Part shown: positions 61,632 to 64,000 of the stretch, piece by piece
How the letters are laid out: the number at the start of each line of letters is the position of its first letter
Numbering within the stretch: position 1 is the first letter of the stretch
From: Planctomycetaceae bacterium
GTDB taxonomy: Bacteria; Planctomycetota; Planctomycetia; Planctomycetales; Planctomycetaceae
Reading direction: 5' to 3'
Length of the DNA stretch: 64,000 bases
Assembly: GCA_021732995.1 (NCBI GenBank)
Contig: JAKFWA010000086.1
Span: 62,001 to 126,000, forward strand
Notes under the pieces: generated by a model
Told to the model about the DNA's origin: nothing
Database searches by the model: none
What the model saw: the letters and a program-made list of their open reading frames with translations, nothing else
Position numbers and translations under genes: made by a program

Positions 61632-62948
61632 ATGCAGAATCAATTTTCGCGTCGAACATTCTTGCGTGGTCTGGGCGTCACGATGGCGCTGCCGTGGATG
61701 GAATCACTGGCCGTCTGGGGCGACCAAACGACGGCGAAGGTGAGCGGTTTTGCCAAGCAGTCCAGCGAAGCTCCGGTGCGGCTGGCAGTGCTCTTCGCGG
61801 GTAATGGCTTCCACAGCAAAGAGTGGTGGGCGAAGGGCGAAGGCAAGAATATGGAACTCGGCCAGGTGCTCGCGCCTTTGGCCGACTTCCGCGAGAAGCT
61901 CACCTTCATTCGCGGCCTCTATAACTCTGAGGCGTTGAAGGGCAACATTCATAGCTCGCAGACGGGCAACCTGCTGTCTGGTGCTCCTTTGGCTGCGGGC
62001 GGCGAGATTCACTCGGGGACCAGCGTCGATCAACTGCTGGCGCAGACGTACGGTCGCAGCACGAAGGTGCCCAGTCTGGTGTTGGGCTGCGAGCAGTCGA
62101 ATCCGTCGGTTCATAAAAACTACTCGATGATCTACAGCTCGCACATTTCTTGGAGTTCGCCGACAACGCCCACGCCGCTGGAACTGTATCCGGCTCTGGC
62201 TTTTGACCGACTCTTCAAGGACGAAGTACAACGCGGCGACAAGAGCGTGCTGGACGCGGTTTTGGACGATGCTTCCAGTCTCCGCAGCCAGATCAGTTCC
62301 GCGGATCAGCGGAAGTTGGATGAGTATCTCGACTCCGTTCGCGACGTCGAACAGCGAATTCAAAGGGCAGGGCAGAGGGGCGAACTTCAAGGTTGGCGCC
62401 CGACGCTCGACAAGCCCAACATGCCGCGCCCGGCGGATGGCATTCCTCAGAACATCTCTGAGCACATGAAGTTGATGTGTGACATTCTGGTGTTGGGCTT
62501 TCAAACGGACGCTACCCGCATCTGCACGCTTAAGCTCAACAACGACCATTCGTCGTTGCGCTTCCCACACTTGAACGTGGACTACATGATCCATCACCTG
62601 CTGTCGCACTCGGACGGTGCGGACTGGTTGAAGGTGAATCAGTTCTTCACCGAGCAACTTGGTTATATCGCCCGCAAGCTGGATGCGATCCAGGAAGGCG
62701 AACGCACGGCTCTCGACAACAGCATGCTGATGTTCTGCTCCAGCATGATGACGGGCCATCACGATGCCTCTCAACTGCCGGTTGTGATGCTGGGACGCGG
62801 CGGCGGCAAGATCGCTGGCGGCAAGGCCTACGACTTCATGGGCCAGTCGAATCGTCAGATTTGTCGTCTGTACCTGACGATGATGGATGCGATGGGCGTG
62901 AAGCTCGAGAAGTTCGGCGATGCGACGGCACCGTTGAGTCTGTCGTAG
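61632..62948 (+). CDS. Tat-exported DUF1552 protein
   Basis: About 438 residues from ATG 61632 with GAGGGAG just upstream; the ATG at 61578 would put 18 residues ahead of the signal. Twin-arginine leader FSRRTFLRGLGVTMALPW. DUF1552 features: RLAVLFAGNGFHSKEWW, SQTGNLLSG, SLVLGCEQSN, ISWSSPTTPTPLELYP, DEYLDSVRDVEQRI, MKLMCDILVLGFQTDATRI and FCSSMMTGHHDASQLPVVMLG. The family parallels DUF1501 and is nearly always downstream of a DUF1592-type gene. It starts 60 bp after the DUF1592 stop, so both are one operon. Confidence 0.93.
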   Translation: MQNQFSRRTFLRGLGVTMALPWMESLAVWGDQTTAKVSGFAKQSSEAPVRLAVLFAGNGFHSKEWWAKGEGKNMELGQVLAPLADFREKLTFIRGLYNSEALKGNIHSSQTGNLLSGAPLAAGGEIHSGTSVDQLLAQTYGRSTKVPSLVLGCEQSNPSVHKNYSMIYSSHISWSSPTTPTPLELYPALAFDRLFKDEVQRGDKSVLDAVLDDASSLRSQISSADQRKLDEYLDSVRDVEQRIQRAGQRGELQGWRPTLDKPNMPRPADGIPQNISEHMKLMCDILVLGFQTDATRICTLKLNNDHSSLRFPHLNVDYMIHHLLSHSDGADWLKVNQFFTEQLGYIARKLDAIQEGERTALDNSMLMFCSSMMTGHHDASQLPVVMLGRGGGKIAGGKAYDFMGQSNRQICRLYLTMMDAMGVKLEKFGDATAPLSLS

Positions 62949-62965
62949 TGAGCTGCGATTTTCGC

Positions 62966-64000
62966 TTACGGAGAAATCAGGGCGACGCGTACATCCATCA
63001 CGTTGGTGTGCGTGGGGCCTGACTTGAGCAAGCCGCCCGCCCTGGAGAAGAACTCGTAGGCATTGTTGATGGCGAGATAGTCCTCGGGGACGAGGTGCTG
63101 GTCTTGAATGGACTGCAGTACATCCGCGTCCAGCCACGCGCCCGCAGCGTCTGTTGGGCCGTCTTCGCCGTCCGTGCCTCCGGACAGAATAGTGATCTTT
63201 CCCCCCGCACTCGATTGGCTGATCGAGCCAGCGTTCAGAATCTCAACGCACGCAGCCAGAACCAGTTCCTGATTGCGGCCACCTTTGCGCGGTAGCTTCG
63301 TTTCTGACAGCCGCACGGTTGGTTCACCACCACTAATCAGGCAGAGTGGTTTTCCGGATGCGACGACCTCCGCTCGTGCGGCCAAGCATTGGCGTGCGAG
63401 GTCTCGTCCGATTTCTGAGGCGATTCCACCAATTCCCACGCCGATGACGCGGACATCGTAGCCCAGCGAACGAGCCTGCTGTTCTGCGGCCGCGACCGCG
63501 ACAGCGTTGTTTCCGATGACGTAGTTCTGGACGCGATCAGGATCGATTCGCGGTCGTGTGTTGCCGGCACTGGACGCCTCAAGTGCGATCTTCTCGTTCA
63601 GCAATTCCAGCACGGCCTTCGGCGTATTGTTGAGACCAACAATACGCTTCAGGATGTCGAACGCCATCGCCGGTGTTGAGTCATCATCAACGGTCGGTCC
63701 TGATGAGATGATATCCAGCGGGTCCCCGATGACGTCCGAAATGATCAGGCCGATCATACGACCTGCTTTCAGTGCGCGAGCGAGTCCGCCTCCCTTGATT
63801 AGCGAGAGTTGTTTCCGCACGGTGTTGAGTTCATTGATGGTTGCTCCGCCTCGTGACAGCAGTCGCGTCACCTCTTGTTTATCGTCGAGTGAAACTCCGA
63901 AGCAGGGCGCGGGCAGCAGAGCGCTCCCGCCGCCGGAGAGCAGGACGAGGCATAGGTCATCATCCCGCAGACGCTCGACAAGCTGCAGGATCTTGAGTGA
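62966..64000 (-). CDS. glycerate 2-kinase (GckA/MOFRL family), N-terminus beyond window edge
   Basis: The frame is open through base 64000, so the N-terminus lies outside. The visible part starts with a helix (SLKILQLVERLRDDD), then LVLLSGGGSALLPAP (nucleotide/substrate loop) and DKQEVTRLLSRGGATINELNTVRKQLS. It continues with KGGGLARALKAGRMIGLIISDVIGDPLDIISSGP, the MOFRL-domain LCLISGGEPTVRL and GGRNQELVLAACV, and DGEDGPTDAAGAW. Class II glycerate kinases phosphorylate D-glycerate at C2, feeding glycolysis from glycerate or serine-type catabolism. It converges on the DUF1552 gene with a 17-bp gap. Confidence 0.93.
   Translation of the reverse strand, partial: SLKILQLVERLRDDDLCLVLLSGGGSALLPAPCFGVSLDDKQEVTRLLSRGGATINELNTVRKQLSLIKGGGLARALKAGRMIGLIISDVIGDPLDIISSGPTVDDDSTPAMAFDILKRIVGLNNTPKAVLELLNEKIALEASSAGNTRPRIDPDRVQNYVIGNNAVAVAAAEQQARSLGYDVRVIGVGIGGIASEIGRDLARQCLAARAEVVASGKPLCLISGGEPTVRLSETKLPRKGGRNQELVLAACVEILNAGSISQSSAGGKITILSGGTDGEDGPTDAAGAWLDADVLQSIQDQHLVPEDYLAINNAYEFFSRAGGLLKSGPTHTNVMDVRVALISP

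Noticed and set aside
61704-63137. 477-codon minus-strand ORF
   Set aside because: Antisense to the DUF1552 gene, Arg/His-rich, no domain.
1-64000. tRNA, rRNA, insertion sequences, prophage or defence system
   Set aside because: No T-loop-like GGTTCRANNCC with matching acceptor stem was found in intergenic DNA, and no transposase, integrase, Cas, toxin-antitoxin or restriction motifs were recognised; a dedicated tRNA/Rfam search would be decisive.

Overview
The window looks like chromosomal DNA of a planctomycete. It carries two pairs of genes from families largely confined to that phylum: a cytochrome/DUF1549/DUF1553 protein with a Tat-exported DUF1501 protein, and a cytochrome/DUF1587/DUF1592/DUF1588/DUF1585 protein with a DUF1552 protein. 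It also has a 3-keto-disaccharide hydrolase (DUF1080) protein, a squalene-cyclase-like protein with a haem c motif, a giant secreted protein with an LEPR-XLL-like N-terminus, and many short operons on both strands. The DNA is moderately GC rich, and several long antisense ORFs are coding-bias shadows. I found no tRNA, rRNA, CRISPR array, insertion sequence or phage gene, so this reads as core chromosome.

Layout. 1-1138 (-): truncated DUF1080 plus glucose/sorbosone dehydrogenase-like protein. 1.35-2.08 kb (-): unrecognised protein. 2.2-5.7 kb: acetolactate synthase large subunit (-) with a strong terminator, divergent from a trans-sulfuration PLP enzyme (+). 5.7-10.4 kb: a secreted/membrane protein (+) converging on a two-gene operon (zinc-ribbon membrane protein, alpha/beta hydrolase). 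10.8-15 kb (+): acyl-CoA dehydrogenase-like gene, then an ExbB-ExbD-ExbD proton-channel operon with a membrane protein of unknown function. 15-24.3 kb: methyltransferase, DedA protein, GT39-like membrane protein, a cyclophilin-RTX giant protein, a dolichol-phosphate-mannose-synthase-like glycosyltransferase and a glutathione peroxidase. 24.7-29.5 kb: conserved unknown gene, then the DUF1549/DUF1501 pair. 29.8-38.4 kb (+): a three-domain penicillin-recognising protein, a Tat-exported glycosidase-like protein, a squalene-cyclase-like gene broken by one in-frame TGA, a bioF-like gene and a GH88/GH105-type hydrolase. 38.4-45 kb: serine hydrolase (-), then an ammonium-transporter/histidine-kinase hybrid translationally coupled to a REC-HD-GYP regulator. 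45-55.6 kb: housekeeping genes (mazG, csrA, uppS, prc, murD, ruvX, a DtxR-type regulator, a GroES-like gene, prs, a GspF-like gene, cmk). 55.6-64 kb: kptA, alpha/beta hydrolase, the DUF1592/DUF1552 pair and a truncated glycerate 2-kinase.

How it fits together. uppS, murD, the PBP-like fusion and prc point to a peptidoglycan-making cell envelope. The cytochrome-domain and Tat proteins, GH88/105, DUF1080 and glycosidase-like genes suit a polysaccharide-degrading lifestyle. The most system-like unit is the Amt-kinase plus HD-GYP pair at 40.1-45.0 kb, which by architecture would couple external ammonium to phosphorelay and cyclic-di-GMP breakdown. A small csrA gene missed by length-based calling lies between mazG and uppS, and its leader holds a hairpin with a textbook CsrA-type loop. 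Family assignments come from reading motifs, not from database searches.
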